Of a stretch of DNA of 20,187 nt, positions 12,611-19,967 are shown piece by piece. A program made the translations under genes and the position numbers. A model generated the notes under the pieces. It was given only the letters and a program-made list of their open reading frames with translations, did not search any database and was not told where the DNA came from. Position 1 is the first letter of the stretch; the number at the start of each line of letters is the position of its first letter. This DNA comes from Hadesarchaea archaeon. Lineage in GTDB: Archaea; Hadarchaeota; Hadarchaeia; Hadarchaeales; Hadarchaeaceae. The stretch spans positions 1-20,187 of the forward strand of contig JAUWYN010000011.1 of the NCBI GenBank assembly GCA_030615805.1. Reading direction: 5' to 3'.

Positions 12611-13137
12611 GCCCTCTCCACAATGTAACAACCATCTTGGAAGACGCGTGGGTCGCGGTGCCTGATAAAGGTCGCCTGCTCGATGTTAAATGCAGTCTGC
12701 CCGACTTCGTCCCTGTTGATGCCTTGGACGATTATTTCATCCCCCTTTACTTCCACGCCCACGTCACCGACGATTTTGGCCACGCGAGGCGCCCGCTCAC
12801 CGAGAAAGTTTTGGATCAGGACGCGCTTGCCATCGACTTTTACCGTGACTGGGAAATGCGAGTAGACCACGCGAAGCTTATAGATGAAACCCGCAGTGAC
12901 GCCCTTGAACATATTAGCCAGACGAGCCCGGATCATGCCAACCGCAGCCCGATGTTTTCGACGCGAGGATGGGGTTTCAATCAAAATCTTTTGCCCCTCC
13001 ATTTTCAGCTCGACCCCGGGGATGTCGAATTTGCGCACGAGCTTGCCCTTCGGTCCACTAACCTCAATTGTCTTGCCCGAGAGCTTGAGCTCCACGCCTT
13101 CGGGCACCTCTACTTCTTCCCTAATTGGAGGTGGCAT
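12607..13137 (-). CDS. rpl6: 50S ribosomal protein L6
   Basis: The protein has 176 residues and lies near the GTPase-associated centre. Two repeated L6 domains are visible: ELKLSGKTIEVSGPKGKLVR then MIRARLANMFKGVTAGFIYKL in the first, and FLGERAPRVAKIVGDVGVEV with DEIIVQGINRDEVGQTAFNI in the second. ATG 13137 has GAGGT about eight bases upstream. A 92-base gap separates it from S8, the longest break inside the cluster, so a separate promoter is possible here. Confidence 0.96.
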   Translation of the reverse strand: MPPPIREEVEVPEGVELKLSGKTIEVSGPKGKLVRKFDIPGVELKMEGQKILIETPSSRRKHRAAVGMIRARLANMFKGVTAGFIYKLRVVYSHFPVTVKVDGKRVLIQNFLGERAPRVAKIVGDVGVEVKGDEIIVQGINRDEVGQTAFNIEQATFIRHRDPRVFQDGCYIVERA

Positions 13138-13229
13138 CCTTTGTACCTCTTGAGTTGAAACTCTTTCTATCCTCAGCTTTTCTTCATTAAAAGTGTGGCG
13201 AAAGTGTTACAACATTCCAATCGCATTTA
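13138..13229 (-). promoter_or_regulatory. 92-base S8-L6 intergenic region with a possible promoter
   Basis: The neighbouring genes overlap or nearly touch, but this gap is AT-rich. Read on the minus strand it has a TATA-like CTTTTAATG at about 13187-13195, a purine-rich leader and a ribosome-binding site before L6. A 16-base palindrome lies at its upstream end over the S8 stop. It contains no ORF. Confidence 0.35.
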
Positions 13230-13239
13230 CTAGTAAATG
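13224..13239. repeat. Perfect 16-base palindrome over the S8 stop codon
   Basis: CATTTACTAGTAAATG is perfectly self-complementary, and its centre contains the TAG stop of S8. It could be a protein-binding site, an mRNA hairpin protecting the 3' end, or chance. Confidence 0.5.
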
Positions 13240-13619
13240 TAAGCGATAAGCCGCCCGCCCAAACCCTGCTCATCGGCCTGTCGGTGAGATATTACTCCTC
13301 GCTGGGTGGAGACCACGAGCAACCCGAGCCCGGCTGCGGGTAGGTAACGCTTCTCCCAAGGCTCGTACCCGTCGCGCTTCACGGCGTATCGGGGCTTTAT
13401 CACCCCACACCCGTTAATCTTGCCCTGCAGCGCGACCCTGAATTTCCCCCCGCGGCCATCATCGATGAACTCAAACTCGCCTATGAAACCTTCCTGCTGC
13501 ATGATGCGCAACACCTCGCCGATCAACTTCGATGTCGGGGCAACCACCGCTTCACGCTTCCGAGCGCGCTCGTAGTTTTCAATTTTTGATAGCGCGTTGG
13601 CTAGGGGGTCTAACAGCAT
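13230..13619 (-). CDS. rps8: 30S ribosomal protein S8
   Basis: The protein has 129 residues, the archaeal standard. It is a primary binder of 16S helix 21 and in archaea and bacteria can also bind its own mRNA to control the spc operon. DPLANALSKIENYERARKRE at the N-terminus, GCGVIKPRYAVKRDGYEPWE in the middle and LLVVSTQRGVISHRQADEQG near the C-terminus are typical. ATG 13619 is four bases past the S14 stop, with GGTGA overlapping that stop. Upstream open codons to 13724 lie over S14. Confidence 0.96.
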   Translation of the reverse strand: MLLDPLANALSKIENYERARKREAVVAPTSKLIGEVLRIMQQEGFIGEFEFIDDGRGGKFRVALQGKINGCGVIKPRYAVKRDGYEPWEKRYLPAAGLGLLVVSTQRGVISHRQADEQGLGGRLIAYIY

Positions 13620-13623
13620 CTGC

Positions 13624-13770
13624 TCACCCGTATTTTTTGAACCCCATCTTTGGCGCCAGTTCGCGGAAGCAGCGCCGACACAGGTGGAGCCCGTAGCGCT
13701 GGTAGACGTGCCCGTACCTGCCACATCGGATGCACTTGTGGGCTCCCTTGCCGAACTTCCGCCTCGGCAT
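13624..13770 (-). CDS. rps14: 30S ribosomal protein S14, zinc-binding type
   Basis: A 48-residue gene that is easy to miss because of its length. The sequence starts MPRRKFGKGAHKCIRCGRYG and ends LAPKMGFKKYG. Cys13, Cys16, Cys31 and Cys34 form a complete zinc ribbon, as in archaeal S14/S29e. The ATG shares one base with the L5 stop (TGATG). Its order between L5 and S8 matches all archaeal spc clusters. It helps organise the 30S head near the A and P sites. Confidence 0.95.
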   Translation of the reverse strand: MPRRKFGKGAHKCIRCGRYGHVYQRYGLHLCRRCFRELAPKMGFKKYG

Positions 13771-14276
13771 CAAACCACCTGAACTCCAAATTTCTCGGTG
13801 ATGAAATTTATCGCTTCCTCTCTGGTAACCCTATGGCTTTTCGGTATCGCCTTGGGTTGGCGTCGCCTGCGCCTGATCCTATACCCGGGCCGGCAAAGCG
13901 TCGCGCATACGTCCATCCCGAAGAGGCCTACCTCGGGATCATAGGAGAGCCCCGGGATATCGATGTGTTCCTTGATGCCAAAAGCGAAGTTGCCTCCGTC
14001 GTCGAAACAACCTTTGTTGAGGCGGCGCTCGACCCCATCAAACAATCGCTTCAGTGTTTTTACCGCCTCCTCGCCGCGCAGCGTGACCTTACAGCCCACG
14101 GATTCACCCCGCTTTATCCCCCACTCCCTTATCGTCTGTTTCGCCTGAGTTCGCGCTGGTTTTCGCCCCGTGATGCTCCTCAGCACTCGCTCGGCATTCG
14201 CGAGCTTGTCGCCACCTTCACCGACCCCTATATTGAGGATAACTTTCTCAATCTTGATCTCGCGCATCGGGTTCAT
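13770..14276 (-). CDS. rpl5: 50S ribosomal protein L5
   Basis: The protein has 168 residues. It binds 5S rRNA together with L18 and contacts P-site tRNA. MREIKIEKVILNIGVGEGGD, the GRKPARTQAKQTIREWGIKR segment and FGIKEHIDIPGLSYDPEVGLFG are the archaeal/eukaryotic L11-type signatures. ATG 14276 overlaps the S4e stop by four bases; a second ATG three codons later is also possible. Confidence 0.97.
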   Translation of the reverse strand: MNPMREIKIEKVILNIGVGEGGDKLANAERVLRSITGRKPARTQAKQTIREWGIKRGESVGCKVTLRGEEAVKTLKRLFDGVERRLNKGCFDDGGNFAFGIKEHIDIPGLSYDPEVGLFGMDVCATLCRPGYRIRRRRRQPKAIPKSHRVTREEAINFITEKFGVQVV

Positions 14277-15004
14277 GCTGTCGCCTTCTGTAGTGAGATG
14301 GCAGGCTTCTCCTTTCCGACGACGAATATGTAATGTTCGGGAGCTTGGAAAGTTTCGTCGTCGGCCTTGAGGGTCACGATGTTTGGCTGCGTGCCCCCGA
14401 CCAGCTTGACATCGGTTATGGTGCCGACCTTGCTCACGTTTTTCCCACCCGTGACCAATGCTGTGGCCCCCTTCTCGAACGGAAATCGCTCGAGCACCTT
14501 GAGCTCGGGCAGGGCAAGCTTTACCCCATCACCCAGCTTGAATTCATCGAAATCGCCGACGAGCGTCTTGCCGTCATGAAAGGAGAGCTGGACCCGCTTG
14601 CCCCGCACGATGTCCTTACGCGTGACCTTGCAAAGCTTCGAAGATGTTTCGGCTTGGTCTATCCCATGGAGGGTCAAGCGGCCCCGGTGGTCCAAGAGCA
14701 CACGATAGTTTTGGTTCAAGGTCGGTAGTTGCACCACGTCCATCAGGCCAGCTGGGAACTTTGGGTTTCGTCTCACCCTGCCGTCCACAAGCACTTGTCC
14801 CCCCGCGAGAATTCTATCTGCTTCCCGAGCGGTTCGGGCGAGCGAGAGGTAATCCCTCAGGAGCAGCCGGAGGGGCAGGGAGCCCTCGCGAGGATGGGGG
14901 CCGGGTGAGGGCTTCACCATCCAAGGGAAGGACTTGCGCGGAAGCCTCAGTGCCCGCGGCGCTGCGTAGCGTTTCAGGTGCCTACTTTGTCCCTTTTTCG
15001 CCAC
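14273..15004 (-). CDS. rps4e: 30S ribosomal protein S4e
   Basis: The protein has 243 residues and exists only in archaea and eukaryotes. HLKRYAAPRALRLPRKSFPW and KPSPGPHPREGSLPLRLLLR are typical of its N-terminus, followed by an S4-like RNA-binding segment (READRILAGGQVLVDGRVRR) and a KOW segment near the C-terminus (ALVTGGKNVSKVGTITDV). The start is GTG 15004, with GGAGGT six to seven bases upstream, inside the end of L24; the overlap is 23 bases. Confidence 0.96.
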   Translation of the reverse strand: MAKKGQSRHLKRYAAPRALRLPRKSFPWMVKPSPGPHPREGSLPLRLLLRDYLSLARTAREADRILAGGQVLVDGRVRRNPKFPAGLMDVVQLPTLNQNYRVLLDHRGRLTLHGIDQAETSSKLCKVTRKDIVRGKRVQLSFHDGKTLVGDFDEFKLGDGVKLALPELKVLERFPFEKGATALVTGGKNVSKVGTITDVKLVGGTQPNIVTLKADDETFQAPEHYIFVVGKEKPAISLQKATA

Positions 15005-15359
15005 CTTTCGACCTCCTCTCGAGCACTTTGTCGCGCTCCTTGTCTGAGGCGAGCTTTATCAGCATGACGTTCGAGGGCACGACCGGCATGGGAACCTGAG
15101 TTCCATCGGCCTTCGTCGTCGTGGCCCCCTGAATTTGGATGCGGCGGCGCTTGGTGTCAACCTCGAGCACGTCGCCCTCGAGCTTCTTGAAATCTCCACT
15201 CATTATCCGCACCTTATCCCCCTTCCGCACGGGCAGGGAACGCGTTTTGTACCTTCCCCGAAGCTCGTGGCTGAGGGGTGCGGAAAGGAATCGATGCCTC
15301 CGGTGCAAGGGCGCGGCATAGAGCGCCAAGTGTTGTTTTCTGGGTTGTTTGCTGACCAT
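14982..15359 (-). CDS. rpl24: 50S ribosomal protein L24
   Basis: The protein has 125 residues. It is an early 50S assembly protein with a KOW domain (VRKGDKVRIMSGDFKKLEGD). It has the archaeal L26-type N-terminus (KQHLALYAAPLHRRHRFLSA) and VPMPVVPSNVMLIKL. The C-terminus is a charged tail (ERRSKGGEKGTK) that overlaps S4e. ATG 15359 is three bases past the L14 stop. Confidence 0.95.
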   Translation of the reverse strand: MVSKQPRKQHLALYAAPLHRRHRFLSAPLSHELRGRYKTRSLPVRKGDKVRIMSGDFKKLEGDVLEVDTKRRRIQIQGATTTKADGTQVPMPVVPSNVMLIKLASDKERDKVLERRSKGGEKGTK

Positions 15360-15362
15360 TTT

Positions 15363-15788
15363 TCACACCACGGTCGAAGCTATTCCAGCAACTCGCGGCC
15401 ATCGCTCGGCAGCCTCGCGGGCCATGGGACCCTTTATCTCCGAGCCGCGGGGGGCTCCCTCGGGGGTTATCAGGGCGGCCGCGTTGTCATCAAATTTTAT
15501 GCGCATGCCGTCGGTGCGGCGGTACTCCTTGCGCTGTCGGATGACGATCGCGCGGACGATCTGCTTTCGAAGCTCAGGCGTGCCCCTCTTCACCGAGACG
15601 ATGATATGATCGCCTACACCGGCCTTGGCCATGCGCCTGCGCCTGCCATGGTAACCTGCGACGCTCACGATCTGCAGCTCCTTGGCCCCGGTGTTGTCTG
15701 CGCAGATGAGGCGCGCCCCGATTGGTAGTGCCCGTATGGGTGCCACAGCGGTCACGCCAACCGAAATGCCAATACCTTTCTTTCCCAT
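15363..15788 (-). CDS. rpl14: 50S ribosomal protein L14
   Basis: The protein has 141 residues. It lies at the subunit interface and near the binding site of anti-association factors. GARLICADNTGAKELQIVSV is the L14 signature, followed by GVGDHIIVSVKRGTPELRKQ, FDDNAAALITPEGAPRGSEI and GPMAREAAERWPRVAGIAS. The ATG lies one base past a TAG that ends an S17-like tail. It is now the first complete ribosomal gene on the minus strand; its usual upstream partners (S3, L29, Rnp1, S17) are absent from the window. Confidence 0.97.
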   Translation of the reverse strand: MGKKGIGISVGVTAVAPIRALPIGARLICADNTGAKELQIVSVAGYHGRRRRMAKAGVGDHIIVSVKRGTPELRKQIVRAIVIRQRKEYRRTDGMRIKFDDNAAALITPEGAPRGSEIKGPMAREAAERWPRVAGIASTVV

Positions 15789-15789
15789 G

Positions 15790-15840
15790 CTAATTCCCCA
15801 ACTTCTTCGCGCCGACGAACGATTTGGTCTTCCTCAAACT
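15790..15840 (-). pseudogene. Residual C-terminus of ribosomal protein S17
   Basis: Immediately before L14, where archaea place S17, an open stretch encodes SLRKTKSFVGAKKLGN and a TAG one base before the L14 ATG. Archaeal S17 usually ends with a segment like PLSKTKSFVV followed by a few residues, so these 16 codons look like its last part. Further upstream the open frame (to 15885) no longer resembles S17 and hits a stop at 15886-15888. TTGGGG inside the tail may still serve L14 as ribosome-binding site. Alternatively it is a short leader ORF with chance similarity. Confidence 0.5.
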
Positions 15841-15882
15841 ATCGGTCAAGTTGTCCCACCATTCCCTATTGGGAGGTACTGA

Positions 15883-15896
15883 TATTTAATTAAGGA
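15883..15896 (-). promoter_or_regulatory. TATA-like element driving the L14 cluster
   Basis: The minus strand reads CCTTAATTAAATAT, about 100 bases before the L14 ATG, so transcripts would start near 15863 and carry a leader of about 75 bases that includes the S17-like tail. The rest of the 162-base gap to the glycerate kinase stop holds no other gene. Confidence 0.45.
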
Positions 15897-15950
15897 TTTC
15901 GAATGGTTCTGTAGGGTGTCCAAGGCAAGCAGCATTTCAGTCTTGGGGTA

Positions 15951-17330
15951 TCAAATCAGGATCAAGCATGCTATATCCATAACATTTGTTCTAGTAGGTC
16001 CCGTTATCAAGAGGTCCCTAATCCCTTTGAAGAAGCTGTGAGAGTCGTTTCGCTCGAGATGGAGCACGGGATTGAGTTCGAGATGCCTCGCCCTTTCGAG
16101 GGTGAAGCTATCCGCGACAGCTCCGGCAGCATCGGTAGGACCGTCTATCCCATCCGTGCTGAAGGAGGCTACGGTCGCGTTCCCTAAACCCGATATCCCG
16201 ATTGCGGCACTGAGCACGAGCTCCTGATTGCGTCCGCCTATACCCCCTCCTTTCACCGTCACCGTCGTTTCCCCTCCGGAAATCAGGAGCGCGGGTCTTG
16301 ATACGGGCTTGCTTGCATCCATTACATCCTTCGCAATAGTGGCAAGATGTGCGCCGACCTCCCTCGCTTCGCCCTGCATGGTTGTCGTAAGTATCGAAAC
16401 GTTAAAGCCGTGTGATTTTCCGACCTCCGCAGCTGCTCTGATCGCGTCCGCATTACTCGCTATGATTTCATAAAATGTGTTAAGAAAATATTTCTCCCCG
16501 GGTTTTGGTGTTTCGGGCACCTTTTCTTCTGCCCCCTTTTTTAAGTGTTTTAAAATGTTTTTCGGCACCTTCCCAATGAGCCCATATTTCTCGATCACCG
16601 CCAGTGCATCCGAAAAGGTCGTCGGATCGGGATAGGTCGGGCCGCTCGCGATGGTATCCAACCTATCGCCGACAACATCCGAAACGAGCAGGGTGATGAC
16701 CCTCGCGGGATGGGCTGCTTTGGTCAGCTGGCCGCCCTTTATCTTGGAGAGGTGTTTCCTGACGGCATTCACTTCTTGGATCGTCGCCCCGCTTTTGAGG
16801 AGCAATTGGGTTGTCTCCCGCAGTTCGTCGAGGGAAATTCCCTCCGCGGGGAGAGTGATGAGGGCCGAGCCGCCCCCGCTCAAAAGACACACGACGAGGT
16901 CCTGAGGCTCGAGGCCGCTAACGAGATCGATCATCTCTTCTGCGCCCTTTACCCCCGCTCCAGTCGGGAGGGGGTGGCCGGCTTCGACGAGCTTAATCTT
17001 TCGCGTTCGATATCCCGATGCCGTGCCTTCGGGGACGTTGACCACGCTGCCCGTGACCCTATCTCTAAATATCTCCTCAAGCACCTCAGCCATGTTCTCG
17101 CTCGCCTTCCCGCCCCCCACCACGATAATCTTTCGGACCTCTGAAAGGTCAAACTCGTGAGTTCCAATTTTCAGGCGTTCCCCATCGATTCTCACCAGAC
17201 TCCGCATTTTGGAAGAGGGATCGGCGGATTCGATTGCCTTGTTCACAAGCTCGATGAGGATGTGCCTCGCTCGGCGAAGTTCATGGGTTTTGGCGTTGTC
17301 AATCAATTGCTTCTCGTTTTTAACAGGCAT
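15951..17330 (-). CDS. gck: Glycerate 2-kinase, class II (MOFRL family)
   Basis: The protein has 459 residues and transfers phosphate from ATP to glycerate, giving 2-phosphoglycerate. It feeds the branched or non-phosphorylative Entner-Doudoroff route, or glycerate salvage, in archaea. N-terminal GK-II domain: VVGGGKASENMAEVLE, SGGGSA (151-156), QEVNAVRKHLSKIKGGQLT and SDVVGDRLDTIASGPTYPDP. C-terminal MOFRL domain: GGRNQE (365-370), STDGIDGPTDAAGA (391-404) and TGPTRTNVMD (443-452), where Arg447 replaces the Gly I expect. ATG 17330 has GTGAG upstream. It is transcribed toward L14 but separated by 162 bases with a promoter. It has no functional link to either side that I can see. Confidence 0.92.
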   Translation of the reverse strand: MPVKNEKQLIDNAKTHELRRARHILIELVNKAIESADPSSKMRSLVRIDGERLKIGTHEFDLSEVRKIIVVGGGKASENMAEVLEEIFRDRVTGSVVNVPEGTASGYRTRKIKLVEAGHPLPTGAGVKGAEEMIDLVSGLEPQDLVVCLLSGGGSALITLPAEGISLDELRETTQLLLKSGATIQEVNAVRKHLSKIKGGQLTKAAHPARVITLLVSDVVGDRLDTIASGPTYPDPTTFSDALAVIEKYGLIGKVPKNILKHLKKGAEEKVPETPKPGEKYFLNTFYEIIASNADAIRAAAEVGKSHGFNVSILTTTMQGEAREVGAHLATIAKDVMDASKPVSRPALLISGGETTVTVKGGGIGGRNQELVLSAAIGISGLGNATVASFSTDGIDGPTDAAGAVADSFTLERARHLELNPVLHLERNDSHSFFKGIRDLLITGPTRTNVMDIACLILI

Positions 17331-17360
17331 CTGCTCACACTTGCAATATTTGAGCCAAGT

Positions 17361-17374
17361 TAATTAAGTTAAAT
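17361..17374 (-). promoter_or_regulatory. TATA-like element of the glycerate kinase gene
   Basis: The minus strand TTAATTAAATA-type AT-rich stretch (TTTAACTTAATTAA) lies 30-45 bases before ATG 17330, so transcription would start close to 17340. This suggests the gene is not simply a member of the upstream CoA-transferase operon. Confidence 0.4.
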
Positions 17375-17410
17375 AGAAAGGAGGTGCTGATGAAATGAGA
17401 AACTCCTCAA
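17375..17410 (-). terminator. Possible terminator after the CoA-transferase
   Basis: Downstream of the stop at 17428, the minus strand has GGAGTTTCTC, a short spacer and CACCTCC, then a T-rich TTTCTATTT. The arms can form a short imperfect stem. This sits in the 97-base gap before glycerate kinase. It is weak evidence. Confidence 0.25.
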
Positions 17411-17427
17411 ACGAACCGATTTTCTTA

Positions 17428-18981
17428 CTACCTCGGTTGAATCCCTATCTTTGGTTTTTTGAAAATTTTGTTATCCATGATTTTGAGTTCGCTCGAGACA
17501 GTTGGAGAAAAATCCATTTTACTGAGGACATCCTTTTCCAAATCGACTCCAGGCGCGATTTCCTCTAACACGAGCCCGTTTTTACCGAGCCTGAAAACGG
17601 CCCTCTCCGTGATGTATAAAACTTCCTTTCCGAGCTTCCTCGCGTACTCGCCGCTGAACGTGATGTGCTCCACGTTTTTTACAAATTTCTTGATCGACCC
17701 CTCTTGTAAAATTTTCAATTTCCCCCCACCAACTTTTACCTGAAGGCCCTTCGTGGTTAAGGTCCCGCAAAAGACGACTTTTTTGGCATTCTGAGCGATA
17801 TCGATAAAACCACCACAACCCGCGAACCTCCCACCAAATTTGCTCACGTTGACATTTCCCTTTTCATCAACTTGGGCCATACCCAAAAATCCCAAGTCCA
17901 GTCCTCCTCCTTGATAGAAATCGAATTGATATGGTTGGTCGATAAGAGATTCATAATTTATCCCAACCCCGAAATCCAAACCTGAAAGAGGGACACCCCC
18001 TGTCACACCCGATTCAACCGTCAATGTGAATTTCTCATAGACATTTTCCTCCATTGCGACGTTAGCGACCTCCGTAGCCATCCCGATACCGAGGTTTATG
18101 ATATCCCCCGCTTTTATTTCCATAGCCGCCCTCCTCCCGATGACCTTTCTTTCGTTAAGCGGCCTAGGTTCAACCTTGGAGGGGGGAAGTATCGTTTCAC
18201 CGCTGATTGCAGGATTATAAGATTCATGAATGGTTTGCCAGCTGTACTCGGGTTTGGAGGCTATCGCAACGTAATCGACGAGGATACCAGGAATTTCAAC
18301 TCTCCTACTTGGTAAGGATTCTTTGGTAACCTTTTCCACTTGAACGACTACGGTCCCCCCGCAATTTTTCGTCGCTTGAGCTATGGATAAGTTTTCGAGG
18401 GTTACCCCTTCCTTTTCCATCGATATGTTACCCCTTTCGTCCGCAGTTGTTCCACGGATTAAGGCGAAATCTACCGGGAAAGTTTTGTAAAGCAAGTATT
18501 CTTTGCCATCAATCTCGAACAGTTCTACCATATCTTCTTCTTTCTTGGTGATATCGTTCACTTTACCCCCTTCGACTCTGGGATCCACGAATGTGTACAA
18601 GCCCGTATGCGTTATCAAACACGGTTTCTTTGCAGCGATATCCCTGAATAATTGCGAGATCACACCCTGTGGAAAGCAATAGGCGATGACTTTGTTATTC
18701 AATATCAGTTCACTTATCAATGGAGCCTTTCCGGAGTGAGTGAATATCAATTTCTTAATGAGATGCTCGATACCCAGAAGGTCGAATCCAACCTCTTTAC
18801 CCCCGGATTGGCCAGCGGGTTGAACGATTGTCAGATCTCTCGGTTTGCCCGTTTTGAGAAATCTGTTCCTCAAGGCGTGAAAGAGCCCAAATGGGAGATT
18901 GGTTGTTGTGAAACCGCCAGTTGCAACCGTATCTCCATCTTTTATCCGGCTAACGGCTTCCTCGGCCGTCACTACCTTCAT
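17428..18981 (-). CDS. Family I acyl-CoA:carboxylate CoA-transferase (propionate/acetate CoA-transferase-like)
   Basis: The protein has 517 residues with the alpha and beta halves of family I fused in one chain, as in Pct/YdiF-type enzymes. They move CoA between an acyl-CoA and a free acid through a glutamyl-CoA intermediate. The N-terminal half carries VTAEEAVSRIKDGDTVATGGF and the Gly-rich loop. The C-terminal half carries INLGIGMATEVANVAMEENV and Glu323 in TVESGVTGG, the probable catalytic glutamate, followed by VPLSGLDFGVGIN. The ATG is 21 bases past the reductase stop, with GGGG upstream, in one operon with thiolase and reductase. That context points to acetoacetyl-CoA or 3-hydroxybutyryl-CoA as donors; the true substrate is not readable. 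Confidence 0.88.
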   Translation of the reverse strand: MKVVTAEEAVSRIKDGDTVATGGFTTTNLPFGLFHALRNRFLKTGKPRDLTIVQPAGQSGGKEVGFDLLGIEHLIKKLIFTHSGKAPLISELILNNKVIAYCFPQGVISQLFRDIAAKKPCLITHTGLYTFVDPRVEGGKVNDITKKEEDMVELFEIDGKEYLLYKTFPVDFALIRGTTADERGNISMEKEGVTLENLSIAQATKNCGGTVVVQVEKVTKESLPSRRVEIPGILVDYVAIASKPEYSWQTIHESYNPAISGETILPPSKVEPRPLNERKVIGRRAAMEIKAGDIINLGIGMATEVANVAMEENVYEKFTLTVESGVTGGVPLSGLDFGVGINYESLIDQPYQFDFYQGGGLDLGFLGMAQVDEKGNVNVSKFGGRFAGCGGFIDIAQNAKKVVFCGTLTTKGLQVKVGGGKLKILQEGSIKKFVKNVEHITFSGEYARKLGKEVLYITERAVFRLGKNGLVLEEIAPGVDLEKDVLSKMDFSPTVSSELKIMDNKIFKKPKIGIQPR

Positions 18982-19002
18982 TCACGACCCCGAATCTTTT
19001 TT

Positions 19003-19965
19003 CTAAACGTATTCCCCAGCACTTATGTTTATCAATTGTCCCGTTATGTAACTCCCTTCAGTTACAAGGAAAGCAACTAGCTTCGCGACTTCCTCCGGTT
19101 CTCCTCTCCTCCCCAGCGGAATTTGCGATACCCTTTCCCGAAGCATGCCCGGGGGCATGGCATCGGTCATCCTAGTCTTGATGCAACCCGGCGCTATGGC
19201 GTTGCAGAGTATGTTGTACTGCGCATACTCCATCGCCACGGTCTTTGTAAATGAGACCACACCTCCCTTCGCCGCCGCATAGTTAGCCTGTCCCATTGTC
19301 CCATCGAGGGCGCTCATGGAGCTTACATTCACTATCCTTCCCCCGCCCTGTTGCATCATGTGAGGCAGCACCGCCTTCGTACAGTTATAAGTCCCGGTCA
19401 AGTCTACATCGATGACCTTTTGCCATTGTTCGGGGGTCATGTTGATGAGAAGTCTGTCGATATTTATGCCGGCGTTATTTACCAAAACATCCATCCTGCC
19501 AAACTTTCCCACGGCATCCTTCACCATTTTTTCGACTTCTTCGTATTTTGAGATATCAGCCTTGATGAAAATCGCTTCTCTACCGCCTTTTTTGATTTCA
19601 TTTATAGCTTCCGCTCCCTCATCCGGCAGCTCCAGGTCATTGATCACGATGTTGAAGCCTTTTCTAGCCAACTCTAGGGCTATCGCTTTGCCTATGCCTC
19701 TAGTAGCTCCGGTGATTAACGCGACTTTGCTGACCTCCTTTTTCTCCTTTATCTCAGGAACGAAGAAGTTGAATTCCCCAAAGTCTGTTACCCTCTTCTC
19801 GATCCTCCCCCCCATCCCTACCTTCAAAATGTTGTAGTGCTCATCCTCTATCCTGACCAACTGACGTTTTCCTTTCTCGTCTTCAACGATTCCGGATTTC
19901 GTGGACTTTTTATAAGGAGGCGTTGGGACGGTCACATCCGTATAACTGATCAATTTTACCTTCAT
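19003..19965 (-). CDS. DUF35 OB-fold fused to a short-chain dehydrogenase (acetoacetyl-CoA reductase-like)
   Basis: The protein has 320 residues. Residues 1-72 look like the C-terminal OB-fold half of DUF35 proteins (ISYTDVTVPTPPYKK, a run on ILKVGMGGRIE, ending FNFFVPE), without the cysteine zinc ribbon that normally precedes it. Residues 78-320 are a complete FabG/PhaB-type reductase: TGATRGIG (85-92) for the dinucleotide, NNAG (163-166), Ser216, Tyr229 and Lys233 as catalytic residues, and the ISAGEYV end. It probably reduces a 3-oxoacyl-CoA to 3-hydroxyacyl-CoA with NAD(P)H. ATG 19965 lies two bases past the thiolase stop, with GGAGAGG upstream. The fusion is discussed in the findings. 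Confidence 0.88.
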   Translation of the reverse strand: MKVKLISYTDVTVPTPPYKKSTKSGIVEDEKGKRQLVRIEDEHYNILKVGMGGRIEKRVTDFGEFNFFVPEIKEKKEVSKVALITGATRGIGKAIALELARKGFNIVINDLELPDEGAEAINEIKKGGREAIFIKADISKYEEVEKMVKDAVGKFGRMDVLVNNAGINIDRLLINMTPEQWQKVIDVDLTGTYNCTKAVLPHMMQQGGGRIVNVSSMSALDGTMGQANYAAAKGGVVSFTKTVAMEYAQYNILCNAIAPGCIKTRMTDAMPPGMLRERVSQIPLGRRGEPEEVAKLVAFLVTEGSYITGQLINISAGEYV

Positions 19966-19967
19966 CT

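Noticed and set aside
13620..13724. N-terminal extension of S8
   Set aside because: It overlaps S14; residues before MLLDPLANALS have no S8 similarity.
17379..17396. Plus-strand GGAGGTG followed by ATG
   Set aside because: The ATG is followed by one codon and a stop (ATG AAA TGA), so no protein is made; the sequence is better seen as part of a possible minus-strand terminator.
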